Shown here in pieces: positions 1-8,349 of a DNA stretch of 9,031 nucleotides. How positions within the stretch are numbered: position 1 is the first letter of the stretch; every line of letters starts with the position of its first letter. The notes beneath the pieces are model-generated. The model was not told where the DNA came from, searched no databases, and worked only from the letters and a program-made list of their open reading frames with translations. Source of the DNA: an uncultured Prevotella sp. Lineage in GTDB: Bacteria; Bacteroidota; Bacteroidia; Bacteroidales; Bacteroidaceae. Both the position numbers and the translations under genes were made by a program. The stretch lies in the NCBI GenBank assembly GCA_934120735.1, contig CAKOVA010000069.1:1-9031 (forward strand), in the 5' to 3' direction.

Positions 1-169
1 CATTGTACGTCACATTTTTGCCATAATGAACACCTATTATTTTCATTTTTAGATTCATGAAAAATGTTGAAAAGCAGCTAATACTATTCCTTTTAAGATT
101 ACCTAGCATTAATGAAAATGCGCCACTAGCATCTTTAGTGAAATAGCTTAAAACATTTATAAAATTCAT
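1..169 (-). CDS. Partial hexapeptide-type acyltransferase (N-terminal 56 codons, runs off left edge)
   Basis: Reading the minus strand from an ATG at 169-167, the frame stays open for 56 codons to the window edge. The peptide begins MNFINVLSYFTKDASG and ends in MKIIGVHYGKNVTYN. A basic/hydrophobic lead-in followed by a G-x-x-x-G-K-N-V-x-(F/Y)-N turn is how many left-handed beta-helix acyltransferases of capsule and O-antigen loci start, just before the first hexapeptide coils. This is family knowledge applied to a short fragment, and the catalytic His and the repeats lie outside the window. The gene follows the glycosyltransferase after 69 bp on the same strand, as the next operon member. A GTG two codons upstream (175-173) is a possible alternative start. 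That the frame is coding is fairly likely; the acyltransferase call is tentative. Confidence 0.6.
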   Translation of the reverse strand, partial: MNFINVLSYFTKDASGAFSLMLGNLKRNSISCFSTFFMNLKMKIIGVHYGKNVTYN

Positions 170-238
170 ATTCACACATATATGTTATCATAAATACAAA
201 ACATCACAAAATGCGTAAAGCATTAAAAAAGCAATCAC

Positions 239-1429
239 TTAGCAATAGATTCTCTCACATTTATTTTTTAATTCTAAAGAAAACTGTCTTGATACGTTAT
301 CAACTAAGATAGTGCAAAGAAAATTTTGGATATTACTTTTAAAAGAGTCACATCCTAATTCCCTAGCTTTCTCTACTGCCATTTTTAAACTACCTTTTAT
401 TGAAGGATCAAACATAACACCAACTTTATATTCACTTATAAAATATGAATATGGAAGATAATTAGGTACAATCACAGGTCTAAAATGCATCAAAGCTTCT
501 ACCAACGTTCCATTTGTAATAATAGAACTTTGCTTACAGTCATTTAATAATACAAAATGAGTTCTTTTTATCAACATATTATATTCTAACTCATTTAATC
601 GTCTATCAATCCTCTTACACCTAATATCATTATCAATATACTCCTCAATTATTTTTGCATACTTATTATCCCTCGCTTTTCCCGCAATCACATACTCCCA
701 ACTTCCATCAACCTCTTTTATTTCTAAAATATTCATTTCTATGCGTTTTGCTGCCCTTAAGCTTCCAATTGTTAAAAGTGAAAAAGACGCTGATAATTCA
801 TCATAGGCACAATCTGGCATTGTATCAAGCATTCTTTCCGGACGTATGATCAGTTTATCATCAGCAAATCCTAATGATAAAAATTCTTTTTTTATAAAAC
901 TATCTGAAACAAAAAATTTAAGATTGCCCTTGTTTTGATAAATAGTTCTAAGTATAATCATCCGTAAAGCTAATAATGGATTAGACTTAAAAGTCTCTTT
1001 AAATGAACTTATTCTGCTAGATCTTAATCCCCAAGTAAAATAATAACAATGGGGAGTCGTCTTGTTCAATAAACTAATAGGCATTAATAAATGATATGAA
1101 CCATAATAATAATTTCTAGCTTTACCCTCAATTAGCTTCAATGCTTTCTCAATATATCGATGTTGCTGCCATAAAAAACGTAACATCGAAAAGAATGAGT
1201 TTATTTTACTCTTAGGATGTATTGCATAATTATCACATGGAATTGTAGCATGTACATCTAAATCAATATAATCAATACCTTCACATATCTCATAACATTG
1301 ATCCGGATATATCCTAACTATCGCTACAGAATAGCCAGCTTTTCTTAAAATTTTGGCAATAATCACAATATCTTTGAGATGATTTATTGCCAAATGATAA
1401 TTTTCTAATAATATAAAATCATACATCAC
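239..1429 (-). CDS. GT-B fold glycosyltransferase (GT4-like)
   Basis: Probably a cytoplasmic glycosyltransferase that adds one sugar to the lipid-linked repeat unit; donor and acceptor cannot be read from the sequence. The protein has about 396 residues and no membrane segments. The C-terminal half has GT-B/GT4-like features: LLTIGSLRAAKR at 218-229 (strand-loop with the phosphate-binding Arg/Lys), YVIAGKARD at 246-254, and TNGTLVEALMHFRPVIVPN at 305-323, where E311 sits in the usual donor-nucleotide region, followed by VGVMFDP. The N-terminal half is poorly conserved, as expected for the acceptor domain. The frame opens with GTG (1429-1427) directly followed by ATG (1426-1424). The ATG is the likelier start and would give 395 residues, placed 5 bp after the wzy stop, which suggests translational coupling. 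The gene is AT-rich like its neighbours. Confidence is good for glycosyltransferase and low for any specific family. Confidence 0.8.
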   Translation of the reverse strand: MMYDFILLENYHLAINHLKDIVIIAKILRKAGYSVAIVRIYPDQCYEICEGIDYIDLDVHATIPCDNYAIHPKSKINSFFSMLRFLWQQHRYIEKALKLIEGKARNYYYGSYHLLMPISLLNKTTPHCYYFTWGLRSSRISSFKETFKSNPLLALRMIILRTIYQNKGNLKFFVSDSFIKKEFLSLGFADDKLIIRPERMLDTMPDCAYDELSASFSLLTIGSLRAAKRIEMNILEIKEVDGSWEYVIAGKARDNKYAKIIEEYIDNDIRCKRIDRRLNELEYNMLIKRTHFVLLNDCKQSSIITNGTLVEALMHFRPVIVPNYLPYSYFISEYKVGVMFDPSIKGSLKMAVEKARELGCDSFKSNIQNFLCTILVDNVSRQFSLELKNKCERIYC

Positions 1430-1431
1430 TG

Positions 1432-2715
1432 TTATTTTTGTTTTTTAGCTTCCACAAATATCCCATACATCCAAAAAGAAGAAAATATAGGAATTAGCAT
1501 AAAAGAGTACGATATTGATAACAAACAAAAAAGCCACATAAAAATAAGTTTTCCTTTATATCTATAATCTTCCGATAGCTTTTGAGATGATTTATATAAA
1601 CACCAATAAAATAAAGCACCCAGAATAATACCATAGCGACTCAAGACGGATATTAAACCATTGGAAAGTCCAATATTAGAATAGATATTTTGTGCACAAA
1701 ATGAATTAGCATCGTTCTTACCATACCCTAAAATAGGATCATTAATAAAATTCAGCCAATCAAACATTAATCCATCAAAACGTTGTGGAACATAAGTCTT
1801 GTCCACATCGGTGGTCTCAAGATATCTGAACGAATTTTCCAAATATTCTCTATTTTCATTAACATCTGAAAGATTTAATATTTTACTTCCCATAAAATCC
1901 AATTGGAAAACAAAAATTACACAAGTAATGAATATAGGTAATATAAAAAATAGCATACTGCGTTCTTTCATATTTAGAAAAACATAAAGTCCAACAATAA
2001 GTATAAAACTAGAATAACCAGTTGTAGACATTGATGTAATAAGAGCCAACAAAAGTATCTTCCCTTCCCTAGTAGAATAAATACTCTTAGCCCCCCTTTT
2101 TATAATCAAGATAAATATCGCTACTACTACAAAACATGCAAATCTGCCAGGTTCCCATGTAAAGCCACTATTACGAAAAAAAGGACCTATTGTATCAAAA
2201 TAGGGACAATTTATGTTAGTTAATGAAAAAAGAAGATTATTCCCGCGCAAAATGGAATCACTAGAGGAGAATTTAAAAATCATGATTTGTTCAACCAAAC
2301 TATAAGATAGTATTGCCAAAACATATCCAATCAATGCAATTCCTGACAAAATAGAGATATATCTTAAATAAATAGACCAAATATCTCGCCCATAGACCTT
2401 TAATAATATATATCCAATTATAATATTATAGTATAAGAAAAAAATATCCCCTATTTTCAGATTCCCATATTTGATATACATTAAAAGATGCCATACAGTC
2501 AACAAAAATAGCAGAATAATAAATTTTTTATCTACAAAACTTATACGATTTCTAACAATCAAAATCAAAGTTAACAATACAGGAATAATAAATCCAATAT
2601 TATCGTAGAAGGCATTTATGTTTCTTGTAAAGGGGACAGCCATCCCGGCATATATCAATATTACAAAGAAATAGACTTTTTCAAAACAATGATACCTATT
2701 TCCTAATTGTTCCAT
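1432..2715 (-). CDS. wzy: Wzy-like O-antigen/capsule repeat-unit polymerase
   Basis: A 427-residue polytopic inner-membrane protein with about ten or more hydrophobic segments (for example around 13-29, 40-54, 64-80, 92-106, 118-140, 191-206, 219-247, 253-270, 355-374 and 388-421). Wzy proteins join lipid-linked repeat units on the periplasmic face. Features typical of the Wzy/O-antigen ligase superfamily are RNSGFTWEPGRFACF at 181-195, STTGYSSF at 230-237, and a large soluble loop of roughly 271-345 that ends in NDPILGYGKN (325-334), the PxxGYG-type signature. The sequence is otherwise poorly conserved, as usual for polymerases that match one particular glycan. It sits between an acyltransferase and a glycosyltransferase in a locus that also has a Wzx flippase, which favours polymerase over ligase. 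The start ATG at 2715-2713 lies 99 bp after the preceding stop. Confidence 0.82.
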   Translation of the reverse strand: MEQLGNRYHCFEKVYFFVILIYAGMAVPFTRNINAFYDNIGFIIPVLLTLILIVRNRISFVDKKFIILLFLLTVWHLLMYIKYGNLKIGDIFFLYYNIIIGYILLKVYGRDIWSIYLRYISILSGIALIGYVLAILSYSLVEQIMIFKFSSSDSILRGNNLLFSLTNINCPYFDTIGPFFRNSGFTWEPGRFACFVVVAIFILIIKRGAKSIYSTREGKILLLALITSMSTTGYSSFILIVGLYVFLNMKERSMLFFILPIFITCVIFVFQLDFMGSKILNLSDVNENREYLENSFRYLETTDVDKTYVPQRFDGLMFDWLNFINDPILGYGKNDANSFCAQNIYSNIGLSNGLISVLSRYGIILGALFYWCLYKSSQKLSEDYRYKGKLIFMWLFCLLSISYSFMLIPIFSSFWMYGIFVEAKKQK

Positions 2716-2814
2716 AACATAATTTTAATATATTATCCATAATCCACAAAACCTGATATAACACGTGTTACTTGCCCCACTAATTAACAGAAGTAAGCTT
2801 CTATTATTTTAAAA

Positions 2815-3504
2815 CTAAACATCAATATGTTCTCTTTTCCAACTGACTTTATCTCGTATCACTTTAGTCGGATTTCCAACATTTATTGTACTCGGTTGAA
2901 TATTTTTTGTAACAATGGAATTCATGCCAACTATAGCATTTCTTCCTATATCAACACCTTTTAATATAGTAACATTCTTCCCTACCCATACATGCTCCCC
3001 AATCTTTATTGATTCAGACCGATTAATGATTTCTCCTTCCTCATTTACTATAGGGTGTGTATCTGAAGCCCAAATATCTATATTCCAAGAAAACATACAG
3101 TCTGCTCCAATATCTATAGAAGTATTCTCGCCCATACAAATTATACACGCTCCACCAAATGTTGTGTTTTTATCTATTCTAATTTTACATCCTTCCCCTC
3201 TTATCAATAGATCTACATTTGAAAAAACTCTTACTCCATGAAGCTCTAAAATATTATTTTGCCCAAGAATCTTAATTTTAGAGTTCATTATTTTAGAATC
3301 AAAAATTTTGATGTTATTCCCATTTTCTACCAATATATTAGAAAGTTCTATTGATGAATTAAATATCGTGCAATTTTTATTTACCTTTATAGTCGATTTC
3401 CATAAAAAAGAATGGAAAGAGATGACATGTTTGCTCTTTAGAGATAGATAGGCAATAGTCAATAAAGATATAAACTTTTTTATCTGTTTTCTTATTGGTT
3501 CCAT
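2815..3504 (-). CDS. Left-handed beta-helix (hexapeptide repeat) acyltransferase
   Basis: Probably transfers an acetyl or similar acyl group onto a sugar of the repeat unit or its precursor; the substrate is unknown. The protein has 229 residues. A short basic and partly hydrophobic N-terminus (1-24) is followed by beta-strand-rich imperfect coils from about 40 to 140. Then comes WASDTHPI at 145-152, where H150 is the likely catalytic base. Clear hexapeptide turns follow (IKIGEHVWVGKNVTILKGV, 166-184; IGRNAIVGMNSIVTK, 186-200), and it ends with NVGNPTKVIRD (208-218), the usual cap of the LbH/CatB-WcaF-like group. The first 13 bp of the gene overlap the end of the flippase gene in another frame, suggesting translational coupling. 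The stop is TAG. The acyltransferase family is clear; an O-acetyltransferase role is the commonest in such loci, but N-acyl transfer to an amino sugar cannot be excluded. Confidence 0.87.
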   Translation of the reverse strand: MEPIRKQIKKFISLLTIAYLSLKSKHVISFHSFLWKSTIKVNKNCTIFNSSIELSNILVENGNNIKIFDSKIMNSKIKILGQNNILELHGVRVFSNVDLLIRGEGCKIRIDKNTTFGGACIICMGENTSIDIGADCMFSWNIDIWASDTHPIVNEEGEIINRSESIKIGEHVWVGKNVTILKGVDIGRNAIVGMNSIVTKNIQPSTINVGNPTKVIRDKVSWKREHIDV

Positions 3505-4841
3505 ATCCCTATTGCTTTTTTATTTAATAATTTTTCTAGCTGAATTGTAAACATTACAGAATACACAAATGTTATTATAACCATTGATAAGAAAATTCCA
3601 TATATACCAATAAAATTGCTTAAAAACAAAGAAAAAGGTATATGAAATATTGTACCGATTAAAGTCACATACATTTGCAATTTTATTTTTCCTATACCAT
3701 TAATCATACTAACCTGACAACTACTCCAAGCATTAACAATCATGTAAACACTTATAGCAGAAGTCATTAAAATAGTTATAGAGATTTTATCACCAAGCCA
3801 TATATGATATATCAATGGAGAAACTAAAGCCATTCCTATTATAATCAAAGATGTCAATACATAAATTTTATACATCTTACTTCTAATTCTTTTCATCCAA
3901 CTATAATCATTTGTGATATAAGCTTCTGTAAATGCAGGCCAAACTGGAGTCAATAAAATATTATAAAACATAATTGCACAATTCAAATACTTATATGCTA
4001 TATTATATTCGGCAACATCTTCTGCTCCAGAAATATGTGATATAAGTATATTAGTGGATTGAAATAGTATTATTATTTGAATCTGAATAAGAAAGAACTT
4101 TACTCCCATTCCAAAAAGATTCTTCACCTCCGAAAAATTAAAATAGCGAATATTAGGAGATACCATTTTAAATCGGCCACAATAAAACAATAGTGATGAA
4201 AGAAAAAGTACTATAACCGGAGAACCTACAAATGCAAAGCAAAGAATTACTAAAGAAGGAGCAACCCACAATGTTGCTAATTTGATAATTAATAAGGCAA
4301 GAAGTTGTCCAAGCATATTTAAAAATCCAGCTAATGCTGTTTTTTGAAATGCAGATATTACTGAAGTTATAGTATTTAATATCAACTGTGAGAAAAAAAA
4401 TGCAATAAACACAACCACAGTTTTTACAATTTCTGTATTATAGTTATAATTAACATTCAATACCGTAGCCCAATCAACCTTAGGAGTAATACAAATTAGC
4501 AAAATAGCTAATGGTATAAATATGCTACATAAAGATATATATGTAGTTGATACTAATCTTTTGGCCTTTTCTGTATCATTCACAGTCAACGCTTCCGTTA
4601 AACGATTTTTAAGTCCTAGAGTAAGCCCCATGTCAAAAAAATGAAACCAAGCTATTACAGAGGATAAAGTCAACCAAATGCCATACAATTCAGTAGAAAC
4701 ATACCCCAAAGTTAATGGCACAATTAACATTGACAAAAAAATAGAGCCCCCTTTTATTAAAAAGGAATAGATTATATTCTTTTTTACAGTTACAGATCGT
4801 TGGCTGCCTTGTTGTATTTTACTCTTCAAATTTACAAACAT
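3492..4841 (-). CDS. wzx: Wzx-type polysaccharide flippase (MOP superfamily)
   Basis: A 449-residue integral membrane protein with about twelve hydrophobic segments spread over its length, the usual size and layout of Wzx/RfbX flippases. These move undecaprenyl-diphosphate-linked repeat units across the inner membrane. Visible family features are a basic N-terminus (1-22), the FFDMGLTLGLKNRLTEAL stretch at 68-85 (the conserved D-x-G-L...N-x-L loop after the second membrane segment), and TPVWPAFTEAYITNDY at 298-313, the P-x-W-x-A-x-x-E-A motif before a basic helix. The rml cassette ends 57 bp upstream, and the acyltransferase start lies 13 bp inside its 3' end. The coding sequence is very AT-rich; one 60-base line at 3541-3600 has 14 G/C. 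A broader MATE-like annotation is possible, but the neighbours make repeat-unit export the best reading. Confidence 0.88.
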   Translation of the reverse strand: MFVNLKSKIQQGSQRSVTVKKNIIYSFLIKGGSIFLSMLIVPLTLGYVSTELYGIWLTLSSVIAWFHFFDMGLTLGLKNRLTEALTVNDTEKAKRLVSTTYISLCSIFIPLAILLICITPKVDWATVLNVNYNYNTEIVKTVVVFIAFFFSQLILNTITSVISAFQKTALAGFLNMLGQLLALLIIKLATLWVAPSLVILCFAFVGSPVIVLFLSSLLFYCGRFKMVSPNIRYFNFSEVKNLFGMGVKFFLIQIQIIILFQSTNILISHISGAEDVAEYNIAYKYLNCAIMFYNILLTPVWPAFTEAYITNDYSWMKRIRSKMYKIYVLTSLIIIGMALVSPLIYHIWLGDKISITILMTSAISVYMIVNAWSSCQVSMINGIGKIKLQMYVTLIGTIFHIPFSLFLSNFIGIYGIFLSMVIITFVYSVMFTIQLEKLLNKKAIGIWNQ

Positions 4842-4898
4842 ATAATTAACTGTATTTATATAATATGAGTATAGAGTGTCTTATAAGTAGTACCTTAA

Positions 4899-5969
4899 TT
4901 AATTATTATACATCAATTTATAATAATTCAGATAATCTCCACTAGTCACACTATTCATCCAATTCTGATTATCTAAATACCATCTAACAGTTTTCTCTAT
5001 CCCCTCTTCAAACTGCAAACTTGGCTCCCAACCTAATTCATTCTTTAATTTATTCGAATCAATCGCATAACGCAAATCATGTCCTTTACGGTCTGTTACA
5101 TAAGTAATCAAATGATCTGAAGTACCCTCCGGATTACCTAACAAACGATCAACTGTCTTTATGATTACTTTTATAAGATCAATATTCGTCCATTCATTAA
5201 AACCACCAATATTATAGGTATCAGCCGTGTTTCCGTCGTGGAAAATCAAATCTATCGCCCTAGCATGGTCCACAACATACAACCAATCTCTTACATTTTC
5301 TCCCTTACCATACACAGGCAAGGGTTTGCCCTGACGGATATTATTTATAAACAATGGGATCAGTTTCTCCGGAAATTGATAAGGACCATAATTATTGGAG
5401 CAGTTTGTCACAATGGTAGGCATACCATAAGTATCATGAAAAGCCCTCACAAAATGATCACTACCTGCCTTGCTAGCTGAATAAGGACTATGGGGCTGGT
5501 ATTTAGTCTCCTCCGTAAAGAATGTACCATTGAATTCCAAAGCACCATAAACCTCATCTGTAGAAATATGATAAAAACGCTTACCTTCATAACATTCAGG
5601 AAGCATCTCCCAAGTCAGTTTTGAAGCTTGGAGCAGAGAGAGAGTCCCCATCACATTCGTTTGAGCAAATGTAAACGGATCTTTTATACTACGGTCTACA
5701 TGACTTTCAGCAGCCAAGTGAATAACTCCATCAATACGATACTGCTTGAAGAGTTCCAACATTTTATCAAAGTCACAAATATCAGCCTTTACAAAGGTAT
5801 AATTAGGCTGATTTTCGACATCTTTCAGATTAGCCAGATTACCGGCATAAGTCAGTTTATCCAGATTGATAATATGATATTCAGGATATTTATTGACGAA
5901 CAAACGTACAACGTGTGATCCAATGAAGCCTGCTCCACCTGTAATCAGTATATTTCGTGCAAAATTCAT
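4899..5969 (-). CDS. rmlB: dTDP-glucose 4,6-dehydratase
   Basis: Second step of dTDP-L-rhamnose synthesis: NAD-dependent conversion of dTDP-glucose to dTDP-4-keto-6-deoxyglucose in the cytoplasm. The protein has 356 residues, normal for RmlB. It is an extended short-chain dehydrogenase with the nucleotide-binding GGAGFIGSH at 11-19, HLAAESHVDRS at 84-94, the STDEVYG active-site stretch at 136-142 (T137, D138 and E139 are the dehydratase residues), the catalytic pair Y163/K167 in YSASK, NNYGPYQFPEKLIP at 192-205, and DRKGHDLRYAID at 293-304. These residues separate it from plain epimerases. The ATG at 5969 lies 7 bp after the rmlD stop. Rhamnose-cassette order and the presence of rmlC and rmlD support rhamnose over other dTDP-deoxysugars. 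The 3' third looks more AT-rich than the 5' part. Confidence 0.97.
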   Translation of the reverse strand: MNFARNILITGGAGFIGSHVVRLFVNKYPEYHIINLDKLTYAGNLANLKDVENQPNYTFVKADICDFDKMLELFKQYRIDGVIHLAAESHVDRSIKDPFTFAQTNVMGTLSLLQASKLTWEMLPECYEGKRFYHISTDEVYGALEFNGTFFTEETKYQPHSPYSASKAGSDHFVRAFHDTYGMPTIVTNCSNNYGPYQFPEKLIPLFINNIRQGKPLPVYGKGENVRDWLYVVDHARAIDLIFHDGNTADTYNIGGFNEWTNIDLIKVIIKTVDRLLGNPEGTSDHLITYVTDRKGHDLRYAIDSNKLKNELGWEPSLQFEEGIEKTVRWYLDNQNWMNSVTSGDYLNYYKLMYNN

Positions 5970-5976
5970 GTCTATT

Positions 5977-6843
5977 TTAATAAGCTGATTGTTGTTTCAA
6001 TTCATGTATACATTTCTGCAAAGAGTCCTTCCAGTAGGGAACAGTGATTCCAAAAGTAGATTTCACCTTTGTTTTATCCAGTACAGAGAAATGAGGACGT
6101 TTTACCTTACTGGGGAATTCATCGCTGTGACAAGGTTGAATATCACACACATTACCACTCAAGTCACAGATTTCCTTCGCAAAGTCATACCATGAACATA
6201 CACCTTCATTACTGAAATGGTAGATACCTTCTTTATAAAGTTGATTCTCCTCAATCACTTGATAGATAACAGATGCCAAATCTCCGGCATAAGTGGGAGT
6301 ACCAACCTGATCAAAGACTACTTTCAGGGTATCTTTATCAGATGTGAGCTGTCGCATCGTTTTTACGAAATTCTTCCCATAAGGGGAATAAAGCCAGGCG
6401 GTACGAAAGATAAGATAATGACAGCCGGTTTCCTGTATGCTATGCTCACCGGCCAACTTCGTTTTACCATACACACCCAAAGGATTAGTTTCCCAATCTT
6501 CCCGACAAGGGACATTTCTGTCTCCCTGAAAAACATAATCAGTAGAGACATGTATTAAGGTAGCATCAGCTTCTTTTGCTACAACAGCCAGATTCTCCAC
6601 TGCCTTATTATTCAATAAATCAGCAGTCGCGAAATCGTCTTCCGCCTTGTCTACATTGGTATAGGCAGCACAATTAACGATGACATGAATTTGGTTGTCA
6701 TTGACCATTTTACGGATAGAATCACGACTGGTTATATCCAACTCTGCCACATCGGTAAAAATATATTGGTTGGAGCTGGTTGACGACACACGGCGCATCT
6801 CATTGCCAAGCTGACCGTTAGCTCCTGTCACTAGAATATTCAT
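5977..6843 (-). CDS. rmlD: dTDP-4-dehydrorhamnose reductase
   Basis: Last step of the pathway: NAD(P)H-dependent reduction of dTDP-4-keto-L-rhamnose to dTDP-L-rhamnose. The protein has 288 residues, the usual size. Visible are the dinucleotide-binding GANGQLG at 7-13, a Rossmann segment with D36 in ELDIT, NCAAYTNVDKAE at 57-68, STDYVFQG at 100-107, the catalytic YGKTK (Y125, K129), FRTAWLYSPYGKNFV at 146-160, and the C-terminal RPHFSVLDKTK at 249-259 typical of RmlD. The ATG at 6843 is 5 bp after the rmlC stop, so the two are tightly coupled. G+C is clearly higher than in the assembly genes downstream. Confidence 0.96.
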   Translation of the reverse strand: MNILVTGANGQLGNEMRRVSSTSSNQYIFTDVAELDITSRDSIRKMVNDNQIHVIVNCAAYTNVDKAEDDFATADLLNNKAVENLAVVAKEADATLIHVSTDYVFQGDRNVPCREDWETNPLGVYGKTKLAGEHSIQETGCHYLIFRTAWLYSPYGKNFVKTMRQLTSDKDTLKVVFDQVGTPTYAGDLASVIYQVIEENQLYKEGIYHFSNEGVCSWYDFAKEICDLSGNVCDIQPCHSDEFPSKVKRPHFSVLDKTKVKSTFGITVPYWKDSLQKCIHELKQQSAY

Positions 6844-6848
6844 TGAGC

Positions 6849-7418
6849 TTAATACAGATTTTCGTTATAATCAAACAACCAGCTGGCTTCTTCCAGACAT
6901 TCGTGATGTTGGTCTTTCCCGGAAAGAATTATTTTATCAGCAGGAACCTTCCAGTCGATTTTCAATGCAGGATCATCCCAAGCCAGGGCACCTTCGCATT
7001 GGGGAGCATAGAAGTTGTCACATTTATACTGAAAGATAACCTCTTCCGTCAGGACAACAAAGCCATGGGCGAATCCACGCGGAATAAAGAACTGACGGTG
7101 GTTTTCTTCAGTCAATTCCACTGATACATGCTCTCCAAAGGTTGGCGAGCCTTTACGGATATCGACAGCCACATCAAGGACAGAGCCTTTTATGACACGT
7201 ACCAGTTTACTCTGGGCATAAGGTGGTTTCTGAAAATGAAGGCCACGTAAAACACCATAGCTGGATTTACTTTCATTATCCTGGACAAAATCTACCTTAC
7301 GGACCTTTTCTGTAAATTCACGTTGAGAGAAAGATTCGAAAAAGTAACCACGGTCATCTTTAAAAAGGCGGGGTTCAATGATAACAACGCCCTCTATAGC
7401 AGTTTTGATTATTTCCAC
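6849..7418 (-). CDS. rmlC: dTDP-4-dehydrorhamnose 3,5-epimerase
   Basis: Third pathway step: double epimerisation at C3 and C5 of dTDP-4-keto-6-deoxyglucose. The protein has 189 residues and a cupin fold, normal length for RmlC. Key residues are in place: DDRGYFFESF at 21-30, FVQDNESKSSYGVLRGLHFQ at 44-63 with R58 and catalytic H61, K71, FFIPRGFAHGFVVL at 110-123 with H118, and Y131 in YKCDNFY as the probable general acid, then W147-D149 and IDW at 154-156. Both H61 and the tyrosine are kept, which favours a true 3,5-epimerase. The start appears to be GTG at 7418-7416 (peptide MEIIKTAIEGVVIIEPRLF), matching the expected family N-terminus. It lies 49 bp after the rmlA stop. Confidence 0.96.
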   Translation of the reverse strand: MEIIKTAIEGVVIIEPRLFKDDRGYFFESFSQREFTEKVRKVDFVQDNESKSSYGVLRGLHFQKPPYAQSKLVRVIKGSVLDVAVDIRKGSPTFGEHVSVELTEENHRQFFIPRGFAHGFVVLTEEVIFQYKCDNFYAPQCEGALAWDDPALKIDWKVPADKIILSGKDQHHECLEEASWLFDYNENLY

Positions 7419-7467
7419 TGTGATTAGTGTTTGTTAGTTATTTAAATTACCGGAAAGGAATATGGCA

Positions 7468-8349
7468 TTATTCCAGTTCATTTATTACTTTTAAAAGGTA
7501 CTGGCCATATTGGTTCTTTAGCATGGGCTTGGCCAGTTCACGCATTTTATCCGCTGTTATCCAGCCATGACGCAGGGCAATACCTTCAAGACACGCGACT
7601 TTCAATCCCTGACGCTTTTCAATCACTTCAATAAAAGTACTGGCCTCGGAAAGAGAATCGTGCGTGCCGGTATCAAGCCAGGCAAAGCCACGGCCTAATA
7701 GTTGAACCTTTAATTGGTGGTCATTGAGAAATTCCTGATTAACGGTAGTGATTTCTAACTCTCCACGGGGAGAAGGTTGTATATGTTTGGCTACATCCAC
7801 CACTTTATTGGGGTAGAAATAGAGTCCTACTACAGCGTAGTTAGATTTTGGATTTGTAGGTTTCTCTTCGATGCTCAAAACATTTCCATCCTTGTCAAAG
7901 TCAGCAACTCCATAACGTTCGGGATCGGCAACCCAATAACCGAATACGGTTGCTTTCTGCTCTTCCTCGACTGTACGGACAGCCTCCTGCAACATGCGGG
8001 TAAAGCTTTGACCATAGAATATATTATCGCCTAATACCAGGCAGACAGAATCATTGCCGATGAAGTCTTCACCGATAATAAAGGCTTGTGCCAGACCGTC
8101 CGGAGAAGGTTGTTCAGCATATTCAAACCGAACTCCATAGTCGGAACCATCGCCTAAGAGACGCTTGAAGCCCGGAAGATCATAAGGAGTCGAAATGATC
8201 AGGATCTCACGGATTCCAGCCAACATAAGGACTGAAATCGGATAATAAATCATGGGCTTGTCAAAGACAGGAAGCAACTGCTTACTCACTCCTTTGGTGA
8301 TAGGATACAGACGAGTGCCTGAACCACCAGCTAAAACTATTCCTTTCAT
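7468..8349 (-). CDS. rmlA: Glucose-1-phosphate thymidylyltransferase
   Basis: First pathway step: dTTP plus glucose-1-phosphate gives dTDP-glucose and pyrophosphate. The protein has 293 residues, standard for RmlA. Features are the nucleotide-binding GGSGTRLYP at 8-16, [16 protein letters not shown] at 22-37 with catalytic K23, [12 protein letters not shown] at 79-90, LGDNIFYG at 106-113 (metal-binding D108), EEKP at 161-164 with sugar-binding K163, VVGLYFYP at 173-180, RGELEIT at 195-201, and LDTGTHDSL at 225-233 containing the second metal-binding D226. Start is ATG at 8349-8347. It follows upxY after 71 bp, with no upxZ gene between. This gene belongs to the higher-G+C, well-conserved half of the locus. 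Confidence 0.97.
   Translation of the reverse strand: MKGIVLAGGSGTRLYPITKGVSKQLLPVFDKPMIYYPISVLMLAGIREILIISTPYDLPGFKRLLGDGSDYGVRFEYAEQPSPDGLAQAFIIGEDFIGNDSVCLVLGDNIFYGQSFTRMLQEAVRTVEEEQKATVFGYWVADPERYGVADFDKDGNVLSIEEKPTNPKSNYAVVGLYFYPNKVVDVAKHIQPSPRGELEITTVNQEFLNDHQLKVQLLGRGFAWLDTGTHDSLSEASTFIEVIEKRQGLKVACLEGIALRHGWITADKMRELAKPMLKNQYGQYLLKVINELE

Noticed and set aside
210..224. Small hairpin AATGC-N5-GCATT between the glycosyltransferase and the partial gene, as a possible terminator
   Set aside because: The stem is only 5 bp and AT-rich. On the transcribed strand the T-run precedes rather than follows the stem, and the operon appears to continue beyond it.
2759..2770. Perfect 12-bp palindrome TAACACGTGTTA in the gap before wzy
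   Set aside because: About two perfect 12-bp palindromes are expected by chance in 9 kb, and there is no T-tract, promoter motif or second copy to give it a role.
2915..3241. Plus-strand open frame of 108 codons inside the acyltransferase gene
   Set aside because: It is the antisense shadow of a well-supported gene, with no family resemblance; the other plus-strand frames (for example 6217-6558, 655-849, 5628-5918) are rejected for the same reason.
6363..6551. Second minus-strand open frame within rmlD
   Set aside because: It lies wholly inside rmlD in another frame, and rmlD has all its motifs intact, so there is no reason to invoke a frameshift or overlapping gene.
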